Below, one piece after another: positions 9,262 through 19,200 of a stretch of 64,000 nt of DNA. The position numbers were made by a program, and so were the translations under genes. The DNA lies in the NCBI GenBank assembly GCA_034435375.1, contig DAOTXR010000044.1, positions 62,001 through 126,000 of the forward strand, in the 5' to 3' direction. How positions within the stretch are numbered: the first letter of the stretch is position 1; every line of letters begins with the position of its first letter. The DNA is from DAOTXR01 sp034435375 (lineage in GTDB: Bacteria > Chloroflexota > Anaerolineae > Aggregatilineales > UBA3940). The notes below the pieces were generated by a model, which worked only from the letters and a program-made list of their open reading frames with translations, had not been told where the DNA came from and did not search any database.

Positions 9262-9291
9262 AGTATACGCTCCCCGCCGGAGTATTGTCAA
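9262..9291 (-). promoter_or_regulatory. Sigma70-type promoter of groESL
   Basis: On the minus strand: TTGACA (9291-9286), 18-base spacer, TATACT (9267-9262). The predicted start of transcription falls at the edge of the CIRCE repeat, so HrcA binding would block initiation or escape. Near-consensus in both boxes. Confidence 0.85.
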
Positions 9292-9471
9292 GGGGTCCTG
9301 CTCGATTCTGGGCTGTTTCTTACGCGATTTTTATGTTTGAGGCAGCGATTTCGGGGCAATGCGCAGCCTGGAAGAGAGTTAAGGAAAAGGGGATGACTGC
9401 CTGGACCAAGGGGCTCGCTCGCATCATGGGTGCGCGGCCCACACTGCTGTTTCTGTCCACGTCATCCCCAT

Positions 9472-11079
9472 TTACACTTGTTCGGCATTTTCATTATCGT
9501 ACAGATCGTCTGTGTTGTAAAGACCCTCTGGCCCCGGCAGCTCCTCGGATGGCGTAAAAGGCGATTCGTTTACTGGACTCTCGCCAGGAGTGGCAGCCTC
9601 CTTGGTCGTTGTCTCCTCGATGGCTCTCTCAAGCGCCGTGACCAGGCCCTTGGCTTGATCTGTCCAGGCCGACTTGAGGTGTGTGAAGGCTTCCAATGCC
9701 TGTTCGGCGTAGGGCCAGGCTTCATCGTAGAGCTGCATCGCAAAATACAGGTCGGCTAGGTTGAGCCACAGAATGGCTTGCTCGTGCGCGTCACTCTGCT
9801 GCTCCGTGGCCTCCAGAGCTTCTAGCAGCAGCACCTCCGCCCGGTCGTAGCTGCCCTGCTGTTTGAGCAAGATGGCCTGAAGGCCCTTAATGGCAGCTAG
9901 GCCGCTCTCATCGCCCAGCACATCAAGCAGGCGGGCTGCCTGCGTGTAATCGGCTTGTGCTTGGTTCCACTCTCCCAAGTCGTCCCGAATAGCCCCACGT
10001 TGGGCCAGGCTGCGAGCCTGTAGGTGGTTATCTTTGAGTCGGCGCGCCAGCGTGAGTGCTTGCTCGATGGCAGTCAACGCTTCCTCGCGTTGGCCGAGTC
10101 TCTTGTGAGCAATGGACAGATTGTAGAGCGTCACGGCCGCATCACGTTCCGCCTCAGGTGAGGTCTCAAAAACACGCAGACTGCGACGATAGGTGCGGAT
10201 TGCGGCCTGCGTATTGCCTGTCAACAGGTCCAGGCTGGCCAGATTGTTGCTCGCCCAGGCTGCGCCGACTTCATTTTTTTCACGCTCAAAGGCACTGCGG
10301 GCATCCTCGTAGGCGTGTCGGGCCTCGATCCACTTACCGCGTCCGCGCAGCCAGTGGCCGAGCGTGAGCAGACGCTCAGCCGCCACCGACGGCCTGCCCC
10401 GTTTTGCGGCAATGGCTGCCCACCGCCGGAAAGCTTCCTGCGCTGTGGTTGTGTCATCCGCAGCACGCGCAATGGCAACCTCAATGGTGGATGCCTCCTC
10501 GTAGTCAGGATCGAGAGTCAGAGCAGAGGTAGCAGCCGCCAGGGCTAGCTCATGCTGGCCTTTGGCCCAGGCTGCGCGAGCCTGAGCTACCTGGCGAAAG
10601 GCCTCAAAGTTCGCTGGGCGCGGTACGGCCTTGACACGTTCACGCAGTGCATCGTCCACGGATACGCCCAGGCGCTCAATCAGCGCTAGCGAGACGCGCT
10701 CGACAAAGCGTGTGAATCCGGCGATAGGGAACGAGACCTCCATTGGCGTGGGCATGAGGTCCGGTCCACTGACGATCAAGCGAAGCCCTATCATGCCGCC
10801 AGCTTCATCGAACACATAGCGTCCGTGAACGAGCGCCCTTAGCTTGAGATCGGCGCGCAGCGCCTCGATACTGCTCTCCTTCAGCGGCAAAGCGTGCTTT
10901 CCCTTGGCGACAGCGTGGGCTACAGTGTTGTATTCGAGAGTCGGCAGCCCAGCGCCTGCTAGATGCTCAATGAGCAGCTTGCTGAACAGCGCCCCCAGCC
11001 AGTGCGCCTCGTCGGTTTCCTGGTTGCCGATCAGCGGTACAATGGCAATGTTGGCTCCGGGGCCGGTGTGCAGAGCCAT
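9472..11079 (-). CDS. TPR-repeat protein with N-terminal TolB/FlgO-like domain
   Basis: 535 residues, cytoplasmic (no signal peptide). Residues about 8-140 (NIAIVPLIGNQETDEAHWLG) resemble the 'IAVLPF' beta-alpha domain that precedes TPRs in many bacterial regulators. From about 155 to 480 there are tandem tetratricopeptide helices (for example AAVTLYNLSIAHKRLGQREE). The C-terminal 50 residues are acidic and disordered. TPR arrays mediate protein-protein contacts; the partner is unknown. RBS AGGGGGAAG precedes the ATG at 11079. It lies 190 bases downstream of sbcC on the same strand and may be its own unit. Confidence 0.88.
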   Translation of the reverse strand: MALHTGPGANIAIVPLIGNQETDEAHWLGALFSKLLIEHLAGAGLPTLEYNTVAHAVAKGKHALPLKESSIEALRADLKLRALVHGRYVFDEAGGMIGLRLIVSGPDLMPTPMEVSFPIAGFTRFVERVSLALIERLGVSVDDALRERVKAVPRPANFEAFRQVAQARAAWAKGQHELALAAATSALTLDPDYEEASTIEVAIARAADDTTTAQEAFRRWAAIAAKRGRPSVAAERLLTLGHWLRGRGKWIEARHAYEDARSAFEREKNEVGAAWASNNLASLDLLTGNTQAAIRTYRRSLRVFETSPEAERDAAVTLYNLSIAHKRLGQREEALTAIEQALTLARRLKDNHLQARSLAQRGAIRDDLGEWNQAQADYTQAARLLDVLGDESGLAAIKGLQAILLKQQGSYDRAEVLLLEALEATEQQSDAHEQAILWLNLADLYFAMQLYDEAWPYAEQALEAFTHLKSAWTDQAKGLVTALERAIEETTTKEAATPGESPVNESPFTPSEELPGPEGLYNTDDLYDNENAEQV

Positions 11080-11269
11080 GCTTCCCCCTTATCCAGAGGT
11101 GCCTGGAGCACATCCAGGTTTCGACGCACCTGGCGTTGATTGTGCCTCAATTCCGATCTCGGTGCCAGCCAGCGATCTTCCCCCATGCGCCGGGCAGGTC
11201 CGCTCAGCAAGGAACCTCTGGCCAACCCAGCTCCATCACTGTAGACTTGCTTCGGACAGTTGGAGCTTT

Positions 11270-13822
11270 TCAGGTGACCTCGATCACCGATCCATTCCTG
11301 GTCTTCGTTACCTCGATACGAACTGGAAAGGCATCTCTTAACTCGTCGATGTGGGTAATGACCAGGATCAGATCGAATTCATCCTGGATCACATTGATGG
11401 CCTCCACTAGCCGTTCTCGCCCCTGGGCATCCTGCGTGCCAAAACCCTCATCGATGATCAGTGTGCGCAGCTGGGCGCCGGCGCGGCGAGCCAGCAGCCG
11501 TGAGAGCGCCAGCCGGATGGCAAAGTTCACGCGGAATGCCTCTCCACCGCTGAAAGTTTCGTAATCGCGTGTTCCTAGCTCGTCTGCAATGCGAATGTCG
11601 AGTGTTTCTTTGGTGCCGCCGGTCACTTTCTCTCGCTGAGTCTCAAAACGGACGTGCATTCGTCCATCCGTCATACGAGAGAGAATTTGGTTGGCCTCCT
11701 CCTCGATTTCCGGGATGGCTGCCTCGATGATCATGGCAGGGATGCCACCCTTGCCAAAGGCCGTCCGCAAATCGGTATAGATGCTGCACTCCGTCCCTAA
11801 CTGGTCATTACGGGCAACCAGCTCTGCGCGGCGATGGCGCTGTTGCTCCAGAGCATTCACTCTCTGTTGGGCCGCACCGGCTCGATACTGCGCCTGTGCA
11901 TATTCATCACGCAGTTCCTCAAGCGCCTGTTTGGCTTCAGGGAGATCGCGAAGCTGCTGATTCAGAGCTTCGATCTGGACACCCAACGAATCGGCCACTG
12001 CACAGTCTTTGTCTCGTTGCGCCTCAAGGTCCGAGAAGCGCTCACTCAACTGAGCAAGCTTTGCTTCGATCTCCGGCGTCACGTCAAGAGCGCGGTCAAG
12101 GTCGCGTTTGCGGGCCTCAAACGACTCATACTCGCCCAGCCGTGCCCGGACCTGCTGATAAGCCTGGTCGTCGTAGCCCAGTTCGGAAAGTTGCATCTGG
12201 ATGTCAGCTAACTTGGCCTGTGCCTCGTGCGCGTAGTCCTGATTTGACAAGACGGCGTCCAGTTCGGCCAGCCGCGCCTCAACTTGTCCCAGTTCCTCCT
12301 GATCGGCGGCGGCCTGGGCTAGCCGCTCGTTGAGTTGTGCTGCATACTTGCGAAGAGGATCGAGGTTGCGCAGCTCACTCTTGGCTTCCTCGATCTCGTG
12401 GGCCAGCCGGTCGATCTCAATGGTCAACTCGTCAAGGCGCTCGCGGTTGGCTCGGAAGGTGTCACCTTTCTGGGTGCCTTCTTGCCTCAGACGTTCCAGC
12501 AGCTCAGCGCGGTGGTTCTCGCTTAACTCCTGCCCGCACAATGGACACATCGGCTCTGTGGCGCTCTCGATCTCCTGAATTTGCTGTTTGAGCTTTTCCA
12601 TCTCTATCCTGAGCGTCTCATTGACCGATTCGAGTTTAGCGCGTTCCTCGCGAAACACGGAGAGCCGTTCGCCCCACTCTCCACACTGGCGTTCCTGCTC
12701 CTCGAATTGGACGATGCGGGCCTCGACGTCCTCCAGCGACTGCCGCTCGCCAGCCCGCTCAGCCAGTTTGCGTGCCAGCTCTGCCCGGCGATGCTCCTTC
12801 TCGCGTTGCTCAGCCTGCAGTTCGCTGCGTGCGATTTCGATCTCACGCTGCAGATCGCTCTGATGCATCCGTAGGTCGCTGTGGGCCTGCAGCCGTTCTG
12901 AGAGATCACGTGCCTCCTGACGGATGGCCTGGAGCGTGGCATACCCAGCCTCGATCTCACCCCGCGCCGCCAGGACATCCTGGAAGCCGCCTAGACGTTC
13001 CTCTGAGGCGTTGTAATCCTTTTCGATAGCTTTCAATTCGTCCTCAACCTGCTGGATGCGCTGTGTCACCCGATCCTGTTCCGCCAGCAGGCGACTATGC
13101 TCCCGACGGGCATCTTCAAGCGTGTGGACACGCGCTTCGGCTTCTCGTACTTGGTCTGAGAGACTGGCCAGCACTTGCTGTGCAGCGTTGAGATCACGAA
13201 GATATTCAACCTCGCGGCCAAGTTCCTCATCGATCTGCTTGATCTGGCTCTCATTCTGATCTCGCTCCTGCTCAATCTCGTGCAGGCGAGTTTTGACCCG
13301 TCCCTCATAGATGGTCCATACATCCAGGCCCAGAATCTCACCCAGAATGGCCTTGCGCTCACCGGCAGGCTTCTTGGTGAACTCATCAGCACGACCCTGC
13401 ACTAGGAAGGCCGAGTTGATAAAAGTCGAGTAATCCAGACGCAGCAGACGGGTAATCTTGTCTTGGGTGGCACGAATGGTGTTCTCGGAGATGGAGCGCC
13501 ACTCCGCACCGTCCTGAACCTCTAGCTCAAGTAGGCTGACGCCTCGCCCCTGTCGCGAGCGGTAGCGCGTGATGCGATAGCAGTTCCCTTCAAGTAGGAA
13601 GGTAAGCCTGACCTGCATCTCCTCCTCATTGCCGTGGATCAGGTCGTCATCACGGCGGGCGCGAGCCTTGCCCCACAGCGCCCATGTGATCGCGTCCAGC
13701 AGCGATGACTTACCTGCCCCATTGGCGCCTGCCAGGCAGGCCAGATGTAGCCCGCTCAGATCAAGAGGTTCGGGCTGGCAGTAGGCCAGGAAGTTGTACA
13801 GCTCGAGCTTGACTGGGATCAT
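11270..13822 (-). CDS. sbcC: SbcC/Rad50-type ATPase
   Basis: SMC-like DNA end-processing ATPase that works with the nuclease SbcD (Mre11) on hairpins and double-strand breaks. 850 residues: Walker A GANGAGKSS (about residues 33-41), long coiled coils on either side of a zinc hook CPLCGQEL centred near residue 425 (exactly mid-protein), then the ABC signature FSGGEAFRVNFAIRLALSR, Walker B LIIDEGFG and the H-loop ITHIDEL. All ATPase motifs are intact. sbcD usually sits immediately upstream but is not here: the upstream gene is the PPi-type PFK, separated by a strong terminator. The ATG at 13822 has GGGAGAGG upstream. Confidence 0.93.
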   Translation of the reverse strand: MIPVKLELYNFLAYCQPEPLDLSGLHLACLAGANGAGKSSLLDAITWALWGKARARRDDDLIHGNEEEMQVRLTFLLEGNCYRITRYRSRQGRGVSLLELEVQDGAEWRSISENTIRATQDKITRLLRLDYSTFINSAFLVQGRADEFTKKPAGERKAILGEILGLDVWTIYEGRVKTRLHEIEQERDQNESQIKQIDEELGREVEYLRDLNAAQQVLASLSDQVREAEARVHTLEDARREHSRLLAEQDRVTQRIQQVEDELKAIEKDYNASEERLGGFQDVLAARGEIEAGYATLQAIRQEARDLSERLQAHSDLRMHQSDLQREIEIARSELQAEQREKEHRRAELARKLAERAGERQSLEDVEARIVQFEEQERQCGEWGERLSVFREERAKLESVNETLRIEMEKLKQQIQEIESATEPMCPLCGQELSENHRAELLERLRQEGTQKGDTFRANRERLDELTIEIDRLAHEIEEAKSELRNLDPLRKYAAQLNERLAQAAADQEELGQVEARLAELDAVLSNQDYAHEAQAKLADIQMQLSELGYDDQAYQQVRARLGEYESFEARKRDLDRALDVTPEIEAKLAQLSERFSDLEAQRDKDCAVADSLGVQIEALNQQLRDLPEAKQALEELRDEYAQAQYRAGAAQQRVNALEQQRHRRAELVARNDQLGTECSIYTDLRTAFGKGGIPAMIIEAAIPEIEEEANQILSRMTDGRMHVRFETQREKVTGGTKETLDIRIADELGTRDYETFSGGEAFRVNFAIRLALSRLLARRAGAQLRTLIIDEGFGTQDAQGRERLVEAINVIQDEFDLILVITHIDELRDAFPVRIEVTKTRNGSVIEVT

Positions 13823-13848
13823 AGTTGCCTCTCCCTGGCAGTACGGCG

Positions 13849-13879
13849 AAAAAAACCGTAACGCCCCAGTATGGGGCGT
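13849..13879 (-). terminator. Intrinsic terminator after the PPi-type PFK gene
   Basis: On the minus strand, stem ACGCCCC-ATACT-GGGGCGT (13879-13861) is followed, after TACGG, by seven T residues (13855-13849). It closes the pfk transcript before sbcC, so sbcC needs its own promoter. Confidence 0.85.
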
Positions 13880-13916
13880 CCGATTGTAACACGATGCGCT
13901 GGGCGTGAGCCATAGC

Positions 13917-15080
13917 CTAGCTTAAGAACATGGGCATTCCGGCCACATGGCGCACCTTGGGCTTGTACTGGTCAATGTCATAGAGCTCACCCACGTCGAC
14001 CTGCTTGCGACCCTGCATGATCATGCTGATCGGAATGTCAGTATAGACGCCCCCTCGCAGCGCCACCATACGACCACTCTGCCCTTTCAGCACCATATCC
14101 ATCGCCATATGTGCGTAGTTGGAGGCGACCATCAGGTCCAGCGAATCAGGTGCACCAGAGCGCATCAGGTAGGCCAATTGCTGGTAGATGATGTTCTCGC
14201 CGGTGATCTTCTTGATCAGTTCGCCTGTAACCATCCCGATGCCCCCCAGCTTCTGGTGGCCGAACGCATCTTCCTCGCCGCCCTGGATAATATCGCCGCC
14301 TTCCATGCGGGCGCCTTCTGAAATGGTCATCATGGCATAGTTGCTAGGGTTGGCCAGCTTGTCGGCAAGCAAAAACTTGCCTAGCTTCTCAGGATCAAAA
14401 GGCACCTCGGAAATGATGGCGCGATCGACACCCGACAGGTAGGCTGCAATGAGCGATGTCTCGCCTGAGTTGCGTCCGAACAATTCGATCACAGCAATGC
14501 GCTCGTGCGAACCGGTGCTGGTGCGTAGATTATTGATGAAGTTCACGCTGCGTGTGACGGCAGTGCTGAAGCCGATGCAGTAGTCGGTGCCAAAAACATC
14601 GTTGTCCATGGTCTTGGGGATGCCCATCACTCGCACACCCTCGCGATGTAGGCGCTCGGCGTAGCTCAGTGTGTCGTCGCCGCCAATAGCCACAATCACG
14701 TCAAGCTCCATGGCCTCGACCACCCTCAGGACAGCTGGCGTGTAGTCCTTGGCAGGAGCACTGGCATCCCAATCCTGGTCGCGCAGGTGCTCCGGAACAT
14801 CTTTCCCCTTAACCTTGCCTGGATTGGTGCGTGAGGTGTGCAGGAATGTGCCACCTGTGCGAGCCACTGTGCGAACTGCCATCTTATCGAGCGGGATGGC
14901 ACATTTTTGGTTAACTGGATCGTCGAAAGGCAGAGCAGGATTGTAATAGAACAAACCTGCCCACCCGCGCCGAATGCCAATGGCCTGGTGGCCTTCATCC
15001 ACAGCCCGATCGACCAGCGCCTTGATGCAGGGGTTCAGACCAGGGACATCACCACCGCCTGTCAAAATACCGATTCTCAT
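13917..15080 (-). CDS. pfp: Phosphofructokinase, pyrophosphate-dependent type (predicted)
   Basis: Phosphorylates fructose-6-phosphate. The donor is predicted from two known marker positions: GGDDT at residues 133-137 has Asp136 where ATP enzymes have Gly, and PKTMDND at 155-161 has Lys156 where ATP enzymes have Gly. Both changes together are the family hallmark of PPi-PFK, whose reaction is near equilibrium and reversible. The C-terminal segment GHQKLGGIGMVTGELIKKIT fits the longer PFK group. An upstream in-frame GTG (15095) lies inside the ribosome-binding site GAGGAG, so the ATG at 15080 (387 residues) is the start. It follows the ATP-type pfkA gene on the same strand. Confidence 0.9.
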   Translation of the reverse strand: MRIGILTGGGDVPGLNPCIKALVDRAVDEGHQAIGIRRGWAGLFYYNPALPFDDPVNQKCAIPLDKMAVRTVARTGGTFLHTSRTNPGKVKGKDVPEHLRDQDWDASAPAKDYTPAVLRVVEAMELDVIVAIGGDDTLSYAERLHREGVRVMGIPKTMDNDVFGTDYCIGFSTAVTRSVNFINNLRTSTGSHERIAVIELFGRNSGETSLIAAYLSGVDRAIISEVPFDPEKLGKFLLADKLANPSNYAMMTISEGARMEGGDIIQGGEEDAFGHQKLGGIGMVTGELIKKITGENIIYQQLAYLMRSGAPDSLDLMVASNYAHMAMDMVLKGQSGRMVALRGGVYTDIPISMIMQGRKQVDVGELYDIDQYKPKVRHVAGMPMFLS

Positions 15081-15124
15081 GGTTACTCTCCTCACGATTG
15101 TCAGGATTGGCCCGCGTTTGACCT

Positions 15125-15152
15125 TGCAAAAAGACCCGCCTGATGACGGGCT
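15125..15152 (-). terminator. Candidate terminator or attenuator between the two PFK genes
   Basis: Imperfect six-pair stem CCCGTC/GGCGGG (one mismatch) followed on the minus strand by TCTTTTT. It sits 45-70 bases upstream of the PPi-PFK start, so it could reduce read-through from pfkA into the second PFK gene. Confidence 0.45.
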
Positions 15153-15205
15153 TTGAGTCCAGCAGGTTATTGGGCCTATTCTACCGCGTTTTTGTGTGCC
15201 CAGTG

Positions 15206-15232
15206 AAGGGGAACTTCCATCGAGTTCCCCTT
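15206..15232 (-). terminator. Hairpin downstream of ATP-type pfkA
   Basis: Perfect 10-bp stem AAGGGGAACT/AGTTCCCCTT with a 7-base loop, about 50 bases past the pfkA stop. No U-tract follows directly, so it may be an mRNA-stabilising hairpin as much as a terminator. Confidence 0.55.
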
Positions 15233-15280
15233 GAGAGAGGGCATACTGGCCGCTGGGAAGTTGGTAAGATAGAGAAACTC

Positions 15281-16255
15281 TTAGCGGGTCAGGATCTGTG
15301 CCAGTTCGAAGAAGTGCGGATTAATGGGACGCTGCTTGCCGATGACCTCTTCGAGCGGGCGGGCAACTATCGTGGGACCCTCTAGCCCCATCATAACGCC
15401 AGTCTTATCCTCAAGTAATGCCTGAACAGCGGCGACTCCCAGCCGCGTGGCAAGCAGGCGGTCGAACGTCGTCGGGCGTCCACCCCGCACCACATGCCCC
15501 AGAATGGTCACGCGCACCTCAAAGCCGATATCATGTTGGTTCAACTGCTCGGCGATCTGGTCCACCTTCAGATTCGCACCCTCAGCCGCGATCACCATGG
15601 CATGCGATTTGCCCTTCATGTAGGCATCTTCGACTGACTTGACGAGCTCTTCAATAGAAACTTCCTGCTCTGGAATGAGAACTACCTCAGCGCCTGTCAC
15701 CAACCCGGCCACAATGGCCAGGTGCCCGCAGCGGCGGCCCATCACCTCGACCAAGAACACACGTTCATGGGATGAGGCTGTGTCGCGCAGACGGTCAATC
15801 GCGCCCACGATAGTGTCGAGCGCAGTGTCCACCCCAATGGAGCTATCGGTGCCCCAGATATCGTTGTCAATGCTGCCGGGGACGCCAATCACCCGCACGC
15901 CCTGACGATGCAGCGCCAATGCACCAGTTAGGCTTCCATCACCGCCGATGACGATCAGCCCGTCGATGCCGTGTTCGTTCAGACGACGGATGGCCTGGCG
16001 CTGAATCTTCTCCTCTTTGAACTCCGGCAGGCGAGCCGTCTGCAGAATCGTGCCGCCGTGCTGAATGATGCCGGCCACATCACGGGTGTCCATACGCTCA
16101 ATGTCACCGTTGACCAGCCCTTTGTAAGCCTGCCGGATGCCGTACACCTCAACTCCGTGATAGGTTGCAGCACGAACAACTGCACGGATGGCAGCATTCA
16201 TGCCTGGTGAGTCGCCTCCACTTGTCATGACTCCAATACGCTTGACGTCGCTCAT
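15281..16255 (-). CDS. pfkA: ATP-dependent 6-phosphofructokinase
   Basis: Committed step of glycolysis. 324 residues, the canonical bacterial PfkA length. Seen: TSGGDSPGMNAAIR at 11-24, GGDGS at 104-108 (Gly at the donor position) and PGSIDND at 126-132 (Gly, not Lys), so ATP is the predicted donor; also EVMGRRCGHLA and RVTILGHVVRGG. GAGGGGAAA precedes the ATG at 16255. It lies 37 bases after dnaE and upstream of the PPi-type PFK gene. The two PFKs differ at exactly the donor-determining residues. Confidence 0.96.
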   Translation of the reverse strand: MSDVKRIGVMTSGGDSPGMNAAIRAVVRAATYHGVEVYGIRQAYKGLVNGDIERMDTRDVAGIIQHGGTILQTARLPEFKEEKIQRQAIRRLNEHGIDGLIVIGGDGSLTGALALHRQGVRVIGVPGSIDNDIWGTDSSIGVDTALDTIVGAIDRLRDTASSHERVFLVEVMGRRCGHLAIVAGLVTGAEVVLIPEQEVSIEELVKSVEDAYMKGKSHAMVIAAEGANLKVDQIAEQLNQHDIGFEVRVTILGHVVRGGRPTTFDRLLATRLGVAAVQALLEDKTGVMMGLEGPTIVARPLEEVIGKQRPINPHFFELAQILTR

Positions 16256-16292
16256 GTTGGCTTTCCCCTCAGTAAAACGTTGCTTGGTCGGC

Positions 16293-19200
16293 CTAATGAC
16301 GGATCACCTCAATAGCATCTGGCTCCACCATCTGCGTCAGTTGGGTGTAGAGATCATCACAATAATGCGTTGTCTCCTGTGGAAAGTCAATCTCAACATG
16401 CCGGTTTTCACCCGTCACAACGAAGGAAAACGTGCATTTGCCTGGGCGGCTGATCAGAATCCCATGAATATGCTCTAGTCTGCGCTTATCGCGTTCGTTG
16501 TTGCCTGTGCGCTGAATAGTGATGCGCAGGTGCACAGGCTGGTCAACGCCCGTCTGGGCGGGCGGCTGGGCTGGCATGGGCAGCTCGTGAGCAGGCGTGT
16601 CAGTCTGCTGCATCCGCATGTTGGCGGGTGCTTCGGCTGGCGGTGGAGGCGGTTCCTTGTCCAGAACGAGTGTTTCTGCCTCCACTGGGTTGACTGCGAT
16701 CAGAGATGCCGATGGCAGTGCAGACTGCGCCTGCCGCGAGCGCCCGTTGCGGCCCTCGCCGGCGATCGACGGGCTTGGCGCGTAGTTGTCTGGCTCGACC
16801 CCATGAAAGTCAGGGGGCGGCGCATAAGCTGGGTCGTCATAATCAAGCGGCGGCGGCTCTTCATAGCCACTGCTGAACGCAACGGCTGGAGCCGACCAGA
16901 CGCTCGCCGGTCGCTGCACATCCTCTATAGGACTCCAGACACCGAAGTTGGTGGTAGCATCATCGCACAATAGCTTAGGTTCCCCACGCTTGGCGTCGAT
17001 CTTGCCGCGTACCAGGAGAATCCGGTCAGGTACCCACAGAGGTCTGGTTTCTTCCCATGTGCTTGGCCAGATCACAACTTCAATCGTGCCATATAGGTCT
17101 TCGAGCAAAGCGAAGGCCATCGGCTTGCCCGTTTTGGTCGTGATGGTGCGGACGGAGGTAACCATGCCTGCCATGGTCACTGGGCGTCCGTGGTCGCTCT
17201 CAGTAAGCTGTCCACAAAAGGCAGTGACGATCTCGCCCACCTGATCCATCACGGCTTGCAAGGGATGCTCGGAGACATACACGCCCACCATCTCTCGTTC
17301 CCATTGCAGCATCTCGCGGCGGCTGTACTCGGTCTCCACCTGGTTAACCAGCACTCCGCTGGCATCGATGTCCAGTTCCACGCCGGTGGTCGCCCCGAAC
17401 AGGCTCATCTGGCCAACATCTGCTGCACGATGTAGGCTGCTGCTGAAGTTCATCAGCCGGTCGAGCGATTCGAGCAGATGGGCGCGTGGCGCGAAGCAAT
17501 CCAATGCGCCAACCTTGATCAAGCACTCCAGTGCCCGCTTGCCAACCGACCGCAAATCGGTGCGCTGGCAAAAGTCCGCTAGATCTGCAAAGGGACCGGC
17601 CTGTCGGGCTGTCAGAATAGCTTCCACTGCACCGTCACCGACATTTTTGATCGCGCCCAGGCCATAGCGGATAGCCCGGCTGCCGTCCGGCTGCGGTTCG
17701 ATGGTGAAGTCGTGATCGCTGGTAGTGATATCAGGTGGCAAAACACCGATCCCCATACGGCGGCAATCGTAGATGTATTGTCCCACTTTGCTCGTGTTGC
17801 CGCGCTCGATTGTGAGCAGGGCAGTCATGTACTCGTGCGGATAGTGCGCCTTCAAGAAGGCGGTCTGCATAGTGAGCACTGCATAATCTGCTGCATGGGA
17901 CTTGTTGAAGCCGTAACGGGCGAAAAACTCGATGTCGTCAAAGATCTTCTCAGCAGCCTCGGCGGGTATACCCCGTTCAGGTCCCTGGCTACGGAACTTA
18001 CTGCGGTGCTTCTTGAGGTCCTTTTCCTTCTTCTTGGCCACCGCCCGACGCATCAGATCGGCCTCTCCTAGCTCATAGCCGAACAGTTCTGAAGCGATCT
18101 GCATGATCTGTTCCTGGTAGACGATGATGCCGTAGGTCTCGCTCAGGATTGGCTCAAGCAGCTTGTGGTGATAGGAAACCTCCTCCTCGCCGTGCATGCG
18201 CCGAATGTAGGCTGGGATGTACTCGATCGGCCCCGGACGGAAGAGCGAGATGGCAGCTACGATATGCTCAAAGCGCGAGGGCCTCATCTCGGTCAGCATG
18301 CGTGTCATGCCTGCCCCCTCGACCTGGAATACGCCGCTGGTCTCCCCACGCGACAGCAACTCGAAGGCTTTGTCTAGCCAGGCATTGTACTCCTGATCGC
18401 CCTCGCGGTGGCGATAAGGAATAGTGTCCAGCGTGTAGCGGATGCCGTGGTAGCGCTCGATCAGCTCACAGGCTTTGCGCATGATGGTCAACGTACGGAG
18501 GCCCAGGAAGTCCACTTTGAGCAGGCCAATGGAATCAATGATCTCCATGGGCCACTGAGACACCACACCCAGGGTCTCACCGTTGCTGTTGCTCTCGTCA
18601 CCCCCCTTGGTTGGGCGATTGAGCGGTGTGTACTCCACGAGTGGCTTGTCGGCAATGATCACACCAGCCGCATGAGTGCTGGCATGCCTTGCGATCCCTT
18701 CCAGTTGCGAAGCTGTGTCAAGCAGGCGGCGGATGTATGGGCGGTTTGTATCTTCATAGGCAGTACGCAGTTCGGGCACTTCGTCCAGCACCTGGCGAAT
18801 AGTCACGGCCTTGCCTGGAATAGCTGGGATCAGACGTGCAATCTGATCCACTTCGTTGAGTGGTATATCGAGCGTCCGCCCTACATCCCGTACGGCGGCC
18901 CGCGCACCGAGCGTCCCAAAAGTGATAATCTGGGCGACTCTGTCTTCGCCGTACCTGTGCACACAATAATCGATCATCTCGGCGCGGCGGTCATCGGGAT
19001 AGTCGAGATCAATGTCAGGCATGCTAACGCGGCCTGGATTCAGGAAGCGCTCAAAGAGCAGGTTGTTCTCGAGGGGATCGATGTTGGTAATGCCCAACGA
19101 GTAGGCCACCACTGACCCAGCTCCTGAGCCGCGAACATTCCACCAGATGTCGCGGCTGCGGGCAAACTCACATAGGTCCCACACGATGAGAAAGTAGGCG

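Noticed and set aside
9285..9557. Plus-strand 90-codon ORF upstream of groES
   Set aside because: It lies across the groESL promoter region and the end of the TPR gene; no RBS or domain.
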